Shown here piece after piece: positions 45,408 through 57,248 of a stretch of DNA of 64,000 bases. Position numbers and translations under genes: made by a program. Within the stretch, counting starts at the first letter, position 1; the number at the start of each line of letters is the position of its first letter. The notes below the pieces were generated by a model. It was given only the letters and a program-made list of their open reading frames with translations. It made no database searches and had not been told where the DNA came from. The stretch lies in contig JAPWDM010000001.1 in NCBI GenBank assembly GCA_035578155.1, positions 83,120,561-83,184,560 on the forward strand, in the 5' to 3' direction. The DNA is from Brachynemurus nebulosus. Lineage: Eukaryota; Arthropoda; Insecta; Neuroptera; Myrmeleontidae.

Positions 45408-45700
45408 ATGTTAGCAGATTTACAGGTGTTCAAAGTAAATAAAAAATTTATTGTTAAGGAATTATCTATTCTTAAACTTAGCAATAATGGTAATTTCGAA
45501 TTTGAGCATTTTTATTCAAACCACCGTTCCCATATAGTGAACTTAACGAAGCCGATAAGAGACAAGCATATTGGCTTAAAAAATTCTGTCATAAATTACA
45601 TTTTAACAGTGGTCATATTATATATAGCAAAGTAGCCGAAATAATGTCCACATTGAATGCTATCAGTACTGTGTATGTGAAAGGAACCGAATAAAAAACT
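45408..45700 (+). pseudogene. Exonuclease-like family member in the Polinton, frameshifted
   Basis: LADLQVFKVNKKFIVKELSI parallels the N-terminus of the proteins at 7372 and 12678. A frameshift near 45510 leads to PYSELNEADKRQAYWLKKF, HFNSGHIIYSK, and STVYVKGTE, matching in order the WL, H-x-x-(P/F)-x-S-G-x-I-x-Y and YVKGGE motifs of the giant-palindrome gene. A stop follows GTE. The family is widespread next to Polinton integrases, as I recall it. Confidence 0.6.
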
Positions 45701-47014
45701 GGGTTCAAGAATATGTGACTGTGAAAATTTTATATAAACAATTTTATTGTAATATAAATTGTTTAAATCATTATAAAAATTGGGCTATTTCCAACAGTTT
45801 TGTACTATTTAAGTGGTTTAATAAAAACATATTATCTTAAATTAACAAAAATGCTTTATTTATTTATTCACTTTTTGCATGTAATTACTACTATATTGCA
45901 AATAGATGGTCCTTAGTTTAGCTTGGCTATAATTCATCCAGACATTTTTTTATATTTCATTTAATTATAGGATTGTAACCATAAATAATATCTGTGAGAA
46001 TTGTCGTCGTTTTTGCAAAATGTATATGTGCATAATTTCGTATAATTGTTTTAATTATATAAATTACATTTGTTAAATAAAAAAATTCGTACAACATTCA
46101 ATCTGAATGCGTGTATGCATAATTTCGTATAAATATTTTGATTATATCAATTTTAAAAAGTATTATTTATGTTAAATAAAAAAATGCGCACAACGTATAT
46201 ATTCTAAATGTATGTATGCATAATTTTGTGTAAGTAATTATATCATTGTTGAAAAATGTATTACTTTTACACGGCATAAGTAATATTATATCCAAAACAG
46301 TTGTCTCACAAAGTTTTTAAGTAATTAGTAATAGTATTTAAGTAATTTATAAATTACGTAATAGTTAATTAAGTAATTTATAATTATAAGTAATTAAATT
46401 ACTTAATTACAGTAATTGAATTACTTAATAAGTAATTAAATTACTTAATTACTAAAAATAGTAATTAAGTAATTTATAAATTACTTAATTATAGCCTTAT
46501 AACGACAAACAATTTTTGTACAGAGAGAACTTTTTGCGGTTTTTATAATTATTTTAGCTAGATTAATTGCAACATTGTTGTTAGCGTATTATTTACTTAA
46601 GTAATTTTATATCCAAAAACAGATGTTTCACAAAGTAAAGTTTTTTGGTGATTATATTTCAGACAGAAAATTTTTATAATTTACTTGATTATAACTTTAT
46701 AACGACAAACAATTTCTGTATACAGAGGACTTTTGTGGTTTTATAATTATTTTAACTATATCAACTGCAACATTGTTGCAAAGGTATTATTTACTGAACA
46801 TAAGTAATTCTATATGCAAAACAGATGTTCCACAAAGTAGAGTTTTTAGTGATGATATTTCAGACAGAAAATTTTTATAATTTACTTAACGACAAACAAT
46901 TTCTGTATACAAAGGACTTTTGCGGCTTTTTATAATTATTTTAACTATATCAACTGCAACATTGTATGCAAAAGTATTATTTACTTAACATAAGTAATTC
47001 CGTATTCAAAACAG
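45701..47014. repeat. Non-coding spacer with ~200-bp tandem repeats and TAATT palindromes
   Basis: 46230-47030 has three to four imperfect units marked by CAACATTGT, ACGACAAACAATTT(C/T)TGTA and ACAAAGTA(A/G)A. 46320-46490 is a dense run of AGTAATTTATAAATTACT-type palindromes. No gene seen. Confidence 0.6.
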
Positions 47015-47140
47015 ATGCTCCACAAAGTAGATTTTAAAACAGACTCCCTTCAAATAAATTTTGCTTATAAAAGACAAACATGGTGCTTGGATCATTATTT
47101 TATTCTAAGTGGCATTTGGAAAAAAATCACCATATGGGAC

Positions 47141-47452
47141 ATGATCGAAATAGTAGCGAAACATGTGGAAAATAACGTTGGTGATTTTACTATCTTTGAA
47201 ATTGACGATGATGATGAACCGTTAGATCTTTCCATTCGCGGTCGGGAATGTCACCATCACCACCACTACCACCAACAACAACATCAACAACAACAACAAC
47301 AGCAACAACAACAACAACAACGACGACGACGAGAAGAACATCATCAGCAACAACAACAACAACAAGGATCGATAAGGATACTAGAGGAGATAATTTTCTC
47401 CCCAATGTCTCCAATAATGAGCGATGAGGAAATTTTTAGATTATTCGAATAA
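47141..47452 (+). CDS. Poly-His/Gln protein with a PLDLS motif
   Basis: From ATG 47141 (103 aa); the frame is open upstream through repeat sequence. MIEIVAKHVENNVGDFTIF, an acidic IDDDDEPLDLSIRG, then His and Gln runs, a basic RRRR patch and a C-terminal IIFSPMSPIMSDEEIF. PLDLS is the known CtBP-binding motif of adenovirus E1A and many repressors, so a small regulatory protein is plausible. Intact, unlike its neighbours. Note that the Gln runs come from CAA-repeat expansion. Confidence 0.45.
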   Translation: MIEIVAKHVENNVGDFTIFEIDDDDEPLDLSIRGRECHHHHHYHQQQHQQQQQQQQQQQQRRRREEHHQQQQQQQGSIRILEEIIFSPMSPIMSDEEIFRLFE

Positions 47453-47604
47453 TTTAATTTCTTGTATATATATGTATATATCGTGTATAAGAAAATAAGT
47501 AAATAAATAAATGTTTTATAGGAAATTTTTTTTATTGTTTTAATAATTTACAATGCCCCCATGGAAGTGTACGTGTAGAATTCTCAATAATATATCGTTT
47601 CTCA

Positions 47605-48279
47605 TCAAACGGCGATAAACCAATTTTTTGTTGAGTAATGGTAAAAAGTTCGTGTTTTTTTAGAACGTATACATTGTTGAATTCTATACGTATTACAATT
47701 CATTATTAAACATTTCAGATAATCATCAAATGTGAGTTTTTTAATAGTCGACATTTTTAATCTTTTTGATTTTTTGACTTCTTTATCTTGTACTCGCAAA
47801 CTATACATTTTACTACGTAACCCAACAAATTCCAAAAGCACCTTCCCTTCACAGTCATCTGACATGAGGCCCTTGACCCGATTTCGTAATGGGATGTTGT
47901 ACACATTCTGTTCCGGATAGGCAGATGTGTCAAACTTGTGAATATCACGTTTCATGACTTCATATACATCTTGATCGGTACGTATATCATAAATCAAACT
48001 GTCAGTGTCTGTGTATAAAAGAGAGACATTCTCATAACCATATGTAGGGTACATATAGTTATAATGAAAGTCATAAACAAATGTTTTTGAAATGTCCAAA
48101 ATACAAAAACCAATGTAAATTAGTTTATTAAAAAATATTTGTCTTTTATTCATTTCGATAATTGTGACATCTTTATCCATAACAAGCATGCTGTGAAAAA
48201 TTGGTTGTGCCACCAAATGTTTAATACCATTTTTTCCATTTACGATGTTTTCGTAAATTCTCCATTTTTTTACCAACAA
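47605..48279 (-). pseudogene. Polinton PolB, C-terminal (palm/thumb) part
   Basis: Contains YGYENVSLLYTDTDSLIYDI, motif C of family-B polymerases with the catalytic DTD, preceded by MNKRQIFFNKLIYIGFCILD and followed by KKLTFDDYLKCL. About 75 residues further on it ends normally. Motifs A and B and the exonuclease domain are missing. Confidence 0.8.
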
Positions 48280-48296
48280 TTGCTTTAATTATTAAT

Positions 48297-48927
48297 TTAT
48301 ACAAATTTTTCTCAAATTAATTAGCCACTTTCTTCGGATTCGTTGAGGATTACGATCGACTGGATAAAGTGCCGCCATAACTGACCACAAAAAGCAATGC
48401 CGATCATGATTTCTTATGTTGACGCAAGCTGCCTTATTTTAATTATTGCAGGTAATTCGCAATAAGTTCCCGCTGTTAACGAACAATACTTATTTATGTT
48501 AACACGTAAATTTATCACCATATCGATTTCCCATCCTGAGTCTCTTTCCTGAAACTCTTGTAATTTTCTCAATAAATTTTCCTTCACAAACTCATTATAA
48601 CATTCTTTTATGTCCGTCGTCATAAATAATTCTTTTGCCGGTGTAATAAATGTCAAAGTCCTCCTCACCCGTTTTTGGTTTAATAAAATTCCCCGAAAAT
48701 ACAACGTAAACTTTCAATGGATGCTTCATCAATTCCTTACGCACATGTCGGCGGAATATCAATTGAAAAAACATAATTGGATCTTTATAGTCAACGTTGG
48801 TAATAACACCTGTTTTTACTCTTCCTTCATGATGCACGTCCAGTTGCTCCCAATATAAGTGTCGACGTCTTTGCCGTGTATTTAACCCACTGCCCAATTT
48901 AACGATACTACGCTTTAATTGATACAA
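48297..48927 (-). pseudogene. Polinton PolB, N-terminal part
   Basis: Reads KTGVITNVDYKDPIMFFQ then HPLKVYVVFSGNFIKP, frameshift near 48660, FVKENLLRKLQEFQERDSGW, and, after another shift, HDRHCFLWSVMAALYP: the usual N-terminal domain of insect Polinton polymerases. It meets the C-terminal part directly near 48290, so roughly the middle of the protein is deleted. Confidence 0.65.
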
Positions 48928-48936
48928 TTTTCTCTG

Positions 48937-49209
48937 CTACAACTTAAGCAGTACAATATTTGCTTCCAAACGTAGACGATTCTCCAACTTTTCAACAAAC
49001 ATACGTTTAAACAAACGAATATTATTTTTATTATGCTTTAACCATTTTTCCACTTCTATATTTTTTATATTTTTTAAAGCTACCTCAATAATTTTCACCA
49101 TATCTGAACTACATGGTATATTATTAATTTCTCTAAACTTCTCCGCAATTGTTACTGCCATTAGTATCGTTGCACAATATACAAAGTTTACAATTAAACT
49201 ACCTTTCAC
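48937..49209 (-). CDS. Unknown 90-aa frame upstream of PolB
   Basis: Begins with a hydrophobic helix (MKGSLIVNFVYCATILMAV) then charged helices. It may be the extreme N-terminus of PolB or a separate small protein; no motif. It ends a few bases before the PolB N-terminal frame. Confidence 0.3.
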   Translation of the reverse strand: MKGSLIVNFVYCATILMAVTIAEKFREINNIPCSSDMVKIIEVALKNIKNIEVEKWLKHNKNNIRLFKRMFVEKLENRLRLEANIVLLKL

Positions 49210-49270
49210 TCATATTCAATAATACTATTTATATTTTCCTGTATACGCTATACGTAGCCGTCATAAATAA

Positions 49271-49731
49271 ACGCCAACATTTTTTACCACGCAAATCAAG
49301 GACATTTGAGTAGGTATGGAGCCACTTGGCAACAGATGTCAATAACCTCCACATCCGCCATCCACTCTCCTCTCCCCGCCGCAAACACACCGCACTCAAC
49401 TTACCTCATCATCATCATCATCATAACACCAAAAAAACAACTATCAAACAGGTGTCCTCATTTCTTCAAACACTTGCCATTAATTATAACCTACAGTCAA
49501 TAACCTCACATCCGCCATCCACCTTTCCTCCCTACCACCCGCTCACCGCTGACCCCGCACACACACACACACACACACACACACCGCTCACAACATCTGC
49601 CGCACATTCCGCCCACCAATGTCCTCACCTCCTCGCACATTTCACCACATTCTACCCATAAATCTACCTCGCCGCTACCCCGCTCACCCCCGCCACCCAA
49701 CCGTTTTACCCCCTCGCCGCCAAGCTTGTGC
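49271..49731. repeat. Polinton right TIR
   Basis: Inverse of 38271-38742, with (CA)n and (ATC)n tracts. Confidence 0.85.
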
Positions 49732-49735
49732 CAAG

Positions 49736-50465
49736 AACTACTTACTATGACACTATTACCCATTGTCAGTACGTTAATAGTAAAAATGAGTGTATGTAAA
49801 CCAGTATCTAATTTAAGGGGGACCATTAGTGTGTGAGAAATTTTTTTGCATATTTCGATAGTCGAAACCTCTAAAAATAACATACTAAAATTTCAAGTGC
49901 ATATCTCAAATAGTTTTTGAGTTACAGCCATCTGAAGAGCGGATTCTGGTTTTCATTGTTAACTTTGAGGTATTGAGAAATGTATGAAAATTGATAGTTC
50001 GGGAGTTTCTGGACGTGGCTGATAGTCACATGTTGTGGAGTAGTTAGACCCTAGTACATTTAAACAACTCATCTAGTTTTACTATGACCTTTATAGTGAG
50101 TATATCGTAAATAATTTTAGTAAAAATTCTCAGTGATTAAAACTAAAAGGTAAGGTAAAGAAAAACTACATTTTTCAAATTTGCTGCAGTTGTAACTCGA
50201 AGACAAATCATCCGAGATGTGTCGAATAGTCGTACTATTTGGGTAGTTCAAGAAGTTCTTCTTCATGAAAAATAGTTTAAGACAATTAGAATGATGTAGA
50301 AATAGAATTCTCGGATTCAAAATTCAGTTTTAGCAACATTGGAGGGAGGGTGAACCACCCTCTTAAATTACATACTAGTTTTCATATATTCATTTTTACT
50401 ATCAACACACTGACAGTGGGTAATAATGTTACAGTAAGTGGTTCTGAAGTTGGACTGTCGTACAA
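49736..50465. mobile_element. ~730-bp inverted-arm MITE, truncated by the Polinton
   Basis: 49740-49835 is the inverse of 50340-50445 (TTACCCATTGTCAGT faces CTGACAGTGGGTAA). The outer ~20 bases present at the right (GAAGTTGGACTGTCGTAC) are missing at the left, where the Polinton begins. Its inner 50215-50360 segment matches 24715-24870. Confidence 0.6.
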
Positions 50466-51266
50466 CTAATTGCAGAATTCTTGAGGTATCAAAGCCCAAC
50501 AAAAAGGAAAGATATATTTTTAGTAAGAGATATCCACATTTTATTATATTAAGAAGATAAAATACTTTTGCAATAAAGATGGATATAGAGTAATTATATC
50601 TAAACTCCCGCTATTAGTTTTTATATCTCTCACTCAGGTAATATTGGACTGTACATACAATGTATAAAAATACACTACGTTGTAAGAAGAAGTAATAGAC
50701 CTTGAAATAGTTTGCTTATTTATATGGTAAAATACAATGATATACCTACTTAAATAAGTAATTTTAAATTAAATAAATAATATTAAGAAATTACCTTTAC
50801 TAACTCTGAATACTTCAAAGTAAAAAAATGAAGTAGCATTATAAACTAAAACGCATCTATCACTAAAATTTACTCACACTGTCAACACATTACTTAAAAT
50901 TATTACACTGTAAATTACATTATCGAAAATTGTATCTCGCAGGTAAAGCACTTGACTAGCCAAAGCTAAGTAAAGTACTGATTCTAGAAATTACAAATTT
51001 ATTTGGAAACATACAAATTTTGTAAAATTAATAAACAGATTTTATTGCAAAATTCATAATAATAGCAACATTACAAAGGTAGGTTTTATGACTGCATCAG
51101 GTAGTTCAATAAAATTGAATACATTTCATTTAATTAACAACTGAAAAGTACAGATTTTAGAAAAGTGTATACCGTTTTATTGTTTGCAATATTTAGTAAA
51201 GTGCTCAGATAAGTATAAAATATTAAAAATGAAACGTTTCTAAACTACAAGAAATATGTAATATAA
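50466..51266. other. Gene-less AT-rich DNA
   Basis: No repeat pair, RNA gene or domain recognised. Confidence 0.5.
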
Positions 51267-51878
51267 CTAACCCTTTGCAGTCGATAGGCGCCGCTACGGC
51301 GCCACAATAAATATTAATTCCACTCGTTAGGCGCCGCAGCGGCGCCATCAACAATAGGTATGTATTTTATTATTTACAATACGCTAGGGGACCTAAGGCC
51401 CGATTTACATTAACGCTCCGCTCTCAGTACGATATCACTCCGCTCCCGGTTCGATAAAATATTCTTACATAATAAATAATGAGTGTATTCACATCATCGC
51501 TCTGATATCGGTCCGATATCAGTCATGTTCGCTCTCGCTTCAATACCGCTCCAATACCAATACCACTGAGATAATATTTTATCGGAGCGATATCAGACCC
51601 TATATCGATGAGAGTGAACACGTTTTTGATTCCACTTCGCTCCGTTTCTCAACCTTCTTCATTTATTTGAAAATTATTATATTAGGAAAACATGATACAA
51701 CACAACGACGCGACGTCTGGCTACAATACATTGTGATACATACTACTAAAATTAACTAATAGATATATTGTATTATGGATATTATGTTCTCCTAATACAA
51801 TAGTGTTTGCAGCGTTTTAAAATCCTGTCGAGTAGCTGAGTACCCATGCTAAAAAATGGTTCGAGTGCAAAGGGTTAA
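51267..51878. mobile_element. TTAA/CTAA-flanked MITE with GGCGCC repeats
   Basis: CTAACCCTTTGCAGTCG at the left, CGAGTGCAAAGGGTTAA at the right. Contains TAGGCGCCG...GGCGCC twice near the left end and CGATATCA(G/C)-type repeats in the middle. Confidence 0.6.
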
Positions 51879-52508
51879 AACTAGAAATACCTGTGATAGG
51901 AAAACTTAACGCTACCAGTTTTAAAATATTAAATACTAACAGGAAAAATATGAAAAATACCCTTACATAGTAATAATAACATATTTTGGTATTTATAAAT
52001 ACGATTTTTTTAATGGTGTAGACCCTTACTTTCATTTATTTAACGGAGTACTGTAAAGTGGACTTTGACCGCTCATAAACTTATTATTAAGTTTGTTTTT
52101 TAATCATACTTTTCGTTACCGTATCTCGGTGTTTCAATAATACATTCAATGTTTTACCGGTTTTTGGTTGAACGTATTAGTTGACATATTTTTTGTTACA
52201 ATACTCAACTAAAAATCGATCAATAATTGTAATTTGCAACCAAATTATCAAGATTCTTAACGTTTCTTTTCCTTTCAGTTATTTTATCTAATTCTTTTTT
52301 CTCTTCCAGATACTTAATTTTATTTTTTCTTTTAGGTATATAAATCTCTTATCTGGTTTTCCTTTCTATTTTAGGCACTTAATTTTATTCTTTTTTCTTT
52401 GTAGGTATTTAATTTTTTTTCTCTTTTCTTTTTTTTCTTTTTTAGGTACTTAATCTATTTTCTCTTCTTTTTTAGATACATAATCTATTTTCTCTTTTCT
52501 TTTGTTTT
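51879..52508. other. Gene-less, pyrimidine-rich DNA
   Basis: 52260-52505 is a degenerate repeat of TTTCTTTTTTAGGTACTTAAT type. No gene seen. Confidence 0.5.
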
Positions 52509-53401
52509 CCCTAAGAGCACAAAATATTGCTGCAATGTTGCTGGAATGTTGCCAAGTTGCAGATAATTACCAATGTTGCAGGAATATTGCCTGAATGTTA
52601 CTTGAGCATAGTTGCCAATATTACAGTAATATTGCAGTAATATTTTTTGTAATATTGCATTTGTAACATTGTTTCAATGTTATTGTCATGTTACAAAAAA
52701 AATATAAGAGCTGTCCAAAATTTTGGAATATGTAGTATATTATAGAAATGAAGGCATATCAATAGATGAAATAAAACAGTACAACTAAGGAATCATGAGG
52801 AAATAAATTATTTCAATCCTTAGATTAGTATTTCCATTATTTGGATTAAGGTTAAAAAAATAAATATTGTTATTTATGAAGGAGTTATACAAGATAAATA
52901 TTTTTACATATTTTTGTTATAAGTATGTATTATTATAATAACATATAATCCCATTCGGCATCAATGTCAAAAAAATGTAATGCTAAGTTGTTCCTGATGA
53001 ATATTTTTATTATAGGTTAGAAAATGCTTTCATTAGTTTGACTGATCAATTAAATCACGTATAGACTTCGATTATCTTATACTACATTTTGTGATTATTA
53101 ATATTTATTAGTGTTAAGTATTATATGTTTCACCAAACAATTTAAAGTGTATTAATCGTATTAATTTTTAATAATAAAGAATCAACTAAACTGTACTTTT
53201 ATTAACAATTTTATTTACAATTAACCTCAAATTTCTAACACATAATGATGTTAATTTTATAAAATTTATTAATGATTATAAATATTATTTCCATCCATCT
53301 AAATATTAGGTTGGCTATTAATTTTTTTAGCTCCGAAAAAAATTTATAGAATTAAATTTGGAGTAAAAAAAATTATTAGCGAACCTAACAAGTAATTAGT
53401 A

Positions 53402-55400
53402 CAGTCACTGAAAGACAAAATAATGTAAAAGCTCCCAATTTTTTTGGATTGAATGGATTTTCCTGAAAATTTGTATACCAGCTCATCTGACCCTACACTT
53501 CAAAAGTTATATTGTCTTGATGTGTGCTTTTTGATAATTAGGGGTAAAAACTACCCTTGTATGGCAAAAATACGAAAAGTCCAGATTTACGTATTTTAAA
53601 GATTCAATTTATGTTCAAATATGTTGGATAAAATTCCTTTCAAGTTTTTTAATATAATTTATGAAATTCAATTACTTTTCTAACCAAAAAATTCTTAAAA
53701 ACTACCCCTTTGTTTCCGAAAAAATAGGAAAAAAGTTTTAGCAGCCTAAAGTAACCTATTGGTGCATTCACAATGTATTATATCTCTTTTATTTTTCATT
53801 AGAAAACTTATCACTCATTAAAACTTATCACTCATTATCACTCGTTAAAAAATAAACCACCCCTTATAATAAAATAAAGAAGAAAACGATTATTAACAGC
53901 TTGAGATATTATAAATTATACTGGTGTACATATGATGAATTGTAACTTTTTAAAAGTTTTCAAATGTATGATTATATTGTAACTTTTTAATCTCCCAAAA
54001 ACCCTGATAGAAGAACTACCCCTTAGAAAAAATCCTACCCTTTATGGAAAAATAGCATAAAAATTATATGTATGGAAAAATAGCATGTGAATTATATATT
54101 ACATGTTGATATAATTAATTTTTTTTTCATTCTATTGAATTTATTTTTAAAATTTTTGACTAAATTATTAAAAAAATACAAAAAATACACAAAGATGATG
54201 GTAATTTAACTGCTCCAAAAATTTTACCGAAAAAATGCAACTGATTTTCTTACTATAACTTTTTTAATTTTTAAGTTATCAATTCGCTTAAAAAACCATT
54301 TGGTAGGAAATTTTAAGCACTATAAGTTTTATGATTTACAATTTTTTTGAGTTCTTCAATTTTTAGATTTGTAAGTTTAAAGGGCTTAGGAAAGGTAGTC
54401 TTCGCGTTCTGTTTTGAGTTTCTAACGATCATAACTCAGTTAAATTTGGACGTACGAAAATGAACAGAACGGCAAATTTTTCAGCAAGAAAAGACCTACA
54501 ATTTTCATTCTATAATTTTTTTTCATAAATTTGTTAGTTTTTTAAATATTTTGAGAAAAACTATGATTTTTTTAAAAATTAATTTTTTTTTTCAAGAGTA
54601 AATCAATCATTTTTTCGAATTTAAATTTCTAAATCCGTTCAAACTCCCAGAACCCATTGTTTATGTATGAATAAAGTAAACTGGCGACGGATTACACTTA
54701 GTTTCAATGTTTACCGTCAAGTAATTAATTTTGATACCAATTTTTTTTCTCAAAAATCAAGACAACCATTTTGCTTTGAATGTAACTCCGTTAATTTTTA
54801 TACTAATGGCTTTTACCACAGCTCAAAATAAAGGTCTATTCAAGTACTTTAAAAGGTGTAATATGAGTTTTTTTCGAAAAACCTCTCATTTTTCCTCCAA
54901 ATGACATTGAAAGTTTCGATTTTAGCTATCGTCAAAATCGATTCTAACTTCAAGGAGTCATAACTTGGGTTCTGTTCTACCTAAAAAAATAAAGAAGAAT
55001 GCAATCTCTTTGTTACTTAATTTTCTTTATTTTTGCTCATAACCATTTTTTGCGTAAAACTTGTAGTTTTTGAGATATTTGCGAAATATTCCTCAAAAAC
55101 ATGCATTTTTTGGGCTAAAAACGACTACATTTAGGCGCCAATATCTCAAAAAGTATTGATTGTACAAAAAATTCTTATAGAATATTTTTTGCTTAGAATT
55201 TGTCCCTCTATCGAACGGTGAGGTTATTTTTCATAAAAAAAATTTTCAACCCCTAGAAGGGGTGCCTTCCACCCCTAGGGCGAAAGCACACATCGGCATT
55301 ATATAACTTTTGTTTCTTGGGCTACTCCCTAGCTACAGTTCAAATTTCAAGCCAATCTATCCCATCCGAAAAAATTGGTAGCCAAATGCTTCAGTTACTG
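53402..55400. mobile_element. 2.0-kb TA-flanked element nested in the previous one
   Basis: CAGTCACTGAA at the left, TTCAGTTACTG at the right, TA on both sides: Tc1/mariner-type ends. No transposase frame; the interior is AT-rich. Confidence 0.55.
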
Positions 55401-55532
55401 TACTAAATATCAAACGTTTATTTGAATTTCGGACAGGATAGAAACAAGTACTAAACTTTCCAATTTTTTTGGTAAAAGTTAGTATTGTTTTTATTATCAA
55501 TTATAAGTAAATAAATATCTATTATATATATA

Positions 55533-55685
55533 TGGAGGGGTCAGTGTAAAAGTGAACCAAGTCCATAAAAATTTTTTTTTCTAAAAATGCGTTTAAAGTT
55601 TGAGAAATTACAACACTAACGAAAAAGGCATTTATAAAAAAAAAAATATTTTATGGACTTGGTTCACTTTTACACTGACCTCTCC
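55533..55685. mobile_element. ~153-bp hairpin MITE
   Basis: TGGAGGGGTCAGTGTAAAAG faces CTTTTACACTGACCTCTCCA; the stem is about 38 bp. A (TA)n tract (55689-55770) adjoins. Confidence 0.75.
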
Positions 55686-55775
<90 letters not shown>

Positions 55776-56194
55776 AAAAAAAATAGTATTATTGCTATAA
55801 TATTGCAAGGCAATATTTTCTCAATGTTGTGGTGCAATATTCCTTCAATCTTGCTAGCAATATAACAGGGCGATTATAGGAATATTGCTGGAATATTGCA
55901 AAAATATTGCCTGCAATATTTCAAACTTTCCAAATAATATTGCTGCAATATTGTAGCAATATTTTGTGCTCTATGGGTTTATAAATAATTTTTTTCTATA
56001 AATAAATTAGTTTTTATCTAAAAAGGAACAATCCATGGCCTCTGCTTTTGAATCTATATTTTTCCAATAAAGTCGTGTGTGATTAATCTACACGATATAC
56101 TGTACATAATCTGTATACTAATCGTGCATATAGTGTTGTATATGTATGCCCCTTACCTCATACTCCCGCAAAAATTGTTCCTTTTTAGAGAAAG

Positions 56195-56308
56195 TCAACT
56201 GTACTTAGGATCGTTAACGTATCCAGGAATGTCCATAGTACCCAGAAATAATGGTAGCACTGGAATTTGTAATCTTTCATGAAAAACAGTAACATTTGAC
56301 AATTTGCA
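56195..56308 (-). CDS. Candidate last exon of the LRR gene
   Basis: On the minus strand TTATTCTTAG|TGC gives a good acceptor at 56308, then 37 codons (CKLSNVTVFHERLQIP, then LPLFLGTMDIPGYVNDPKYS) and TGA at 56197-56195. Phase 0 at the acceptor fits the phase-0 donor of the exon at 57090. The link is inference; the composition looks coding but no domain is recognised. Confidence 0.35.
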   Translation of the reverse strand, partial: CKLSNVTVFHERLQIPVLPLFLGTMDIPGYVNDPKYS

Positions 56309-56340
56309 CTAAGAATAATACTGATACAGAAAGAACTTAC

Positions 56341-57066
56341 TTAAGGGAGGGGTAGTCAGCATTATGAAAAAATTGAGTATTTTAAATAATTTTTTTTGAA
56401 AGTAGTTCAAATTATTTTATAAAACAAATAAAATAGAAATGTTTGATGCCTCCGACTACTTATGTTTTAATTTTATTTTACAAATATTAAAAGAAAAAAA
56501 TATTCATTGTAAACCCTATATTTGCTGAACCCCGCCTTAATTTGCAGTGACCACCACAACATTTTATTGGTTCATCCAAAATCAATCAATCAAAAAAAAA
56601 GAGTTATTAGTTTAATAGTTAATCTAGTGCCCGATCGAAGGATTTTTTTAACTCAAAATTTGTATTTTTTATAAACAATAAACTATTGAATTTCTCCTTG
56701 AAAATCCAAAAATAAATTATCAGCAGCCGCCATTTTGTATATTTTCATAAGAAAATAAAAAGCCTCGATCGGGCCCTAGATTAACTATTGAACTAACGAT
56801 TTTTTTTGTTTGACTGATTTTAGATGAACCAATAAACTATTATGATGGTCACCGCAAAACACGACTTGTGGCACGGGGTGCAATAAACACGACGATAACT
56901 TGGTCTATAATAATTTTTTTTTTTAATTTTTGTCAAATAATGTTAAAACATAATTTAATAAGTCTGCATTATTTATTTTAGAAAATAAACTACTGTCAAA
57001 AAAAAAAAAAAAAAATTATTTAAAATACTCAATTTTTCACACTGCTGACTACCCCTAATCCCTTAA
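56341..57066. mobile_element. 726-bp foldback with TTAA flanks, in the LRR-gene intron
   Basis: TTAAGGGAGGGGTAGTCAGC faces GCTGACTACCCCTAATCCCT before TTAA. Arms pair over most of their length (CTAGTGCCCGATCGA faces TCGATCGGGCCCTAG). It ends 18 bases from the splice donor at 57084-57089. Confidence 0.75.
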
Positions 57067-57089
57067 TGAACAGTAGAAACCTTACTTAC

Positions 57090-57248
57090 GTGTTCCAGTT
57101 TATTTCCTCTTAAACTTAATATTCTAAAATGATTAAACCAGTAAGTCCCTTCTAGTTCAGCAATAGATGATATGCAGTTGTTGTCTAAGTATAAGTCTAC
57201 AAGTTTCAAATAATTTGTGTTTTCAGCAAGTGGTTGTAAATTAGCAAT
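57090..57248 (-). CDS. Leucine-rich-repeat exon (host gene)
   Basis: 159 bases, 53 codons, bounded on the minus strand by TTGTTTCAG|ATT (acceptor) and CAC|GTAAGT (donor), both phase 0. The translation has about two LRRs: LVDLYLDNNCISSIAELEG and FRILSLRGNKLEH, i.e. L-x-x-L-x-L-x-x-N-x-I/L. This suits an extracellular or membrane LRR protein of insects; which one cannot be told from one exon. Upstream exons are not visible in the remaining window to the right, so introns are long or the exons lie outside. Confidence 0.65.

Larger units (their letters stand above)
38271..49731. mobile_element. Decayed Polinton/Maverick (adintovirus-like), 11.5 kb
   Basis: Inverted termini start GCACAAGCTTG and run about 470 bases (38271-38742 and 49271-49731). 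Inside are the classical genes: PLA2-type minor capsid protein, packaging ATPase, DUF8207-like protein, chromodomain integrase, protein-primed-type PolB. The major capsid protein was not found. Nearly every gene has stops or frameshifts, and two younger MITEs lie in the middle. Confidence 0.85.
52509..55977. mobile_element. 3.5-kb element with iterated GCAATATTGC at both ends
   Basis: CCCTAAGAGCACAAAATATT at the left faces AATATTTTGTGCTCTATGGG at the right. About 200 bases inside each end repeat TTGC(T/A)GGAATATTGC-like sites many times. The interior contains another element (53402-55400) and has no recognised transposase. Confidence 0.65.

Noticed and set aside
51817..52035. 72-codon minus-strand frame
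   Set aside because: Spans the end of a TTAA MITE and AT-rich DNA; no family resemblance.
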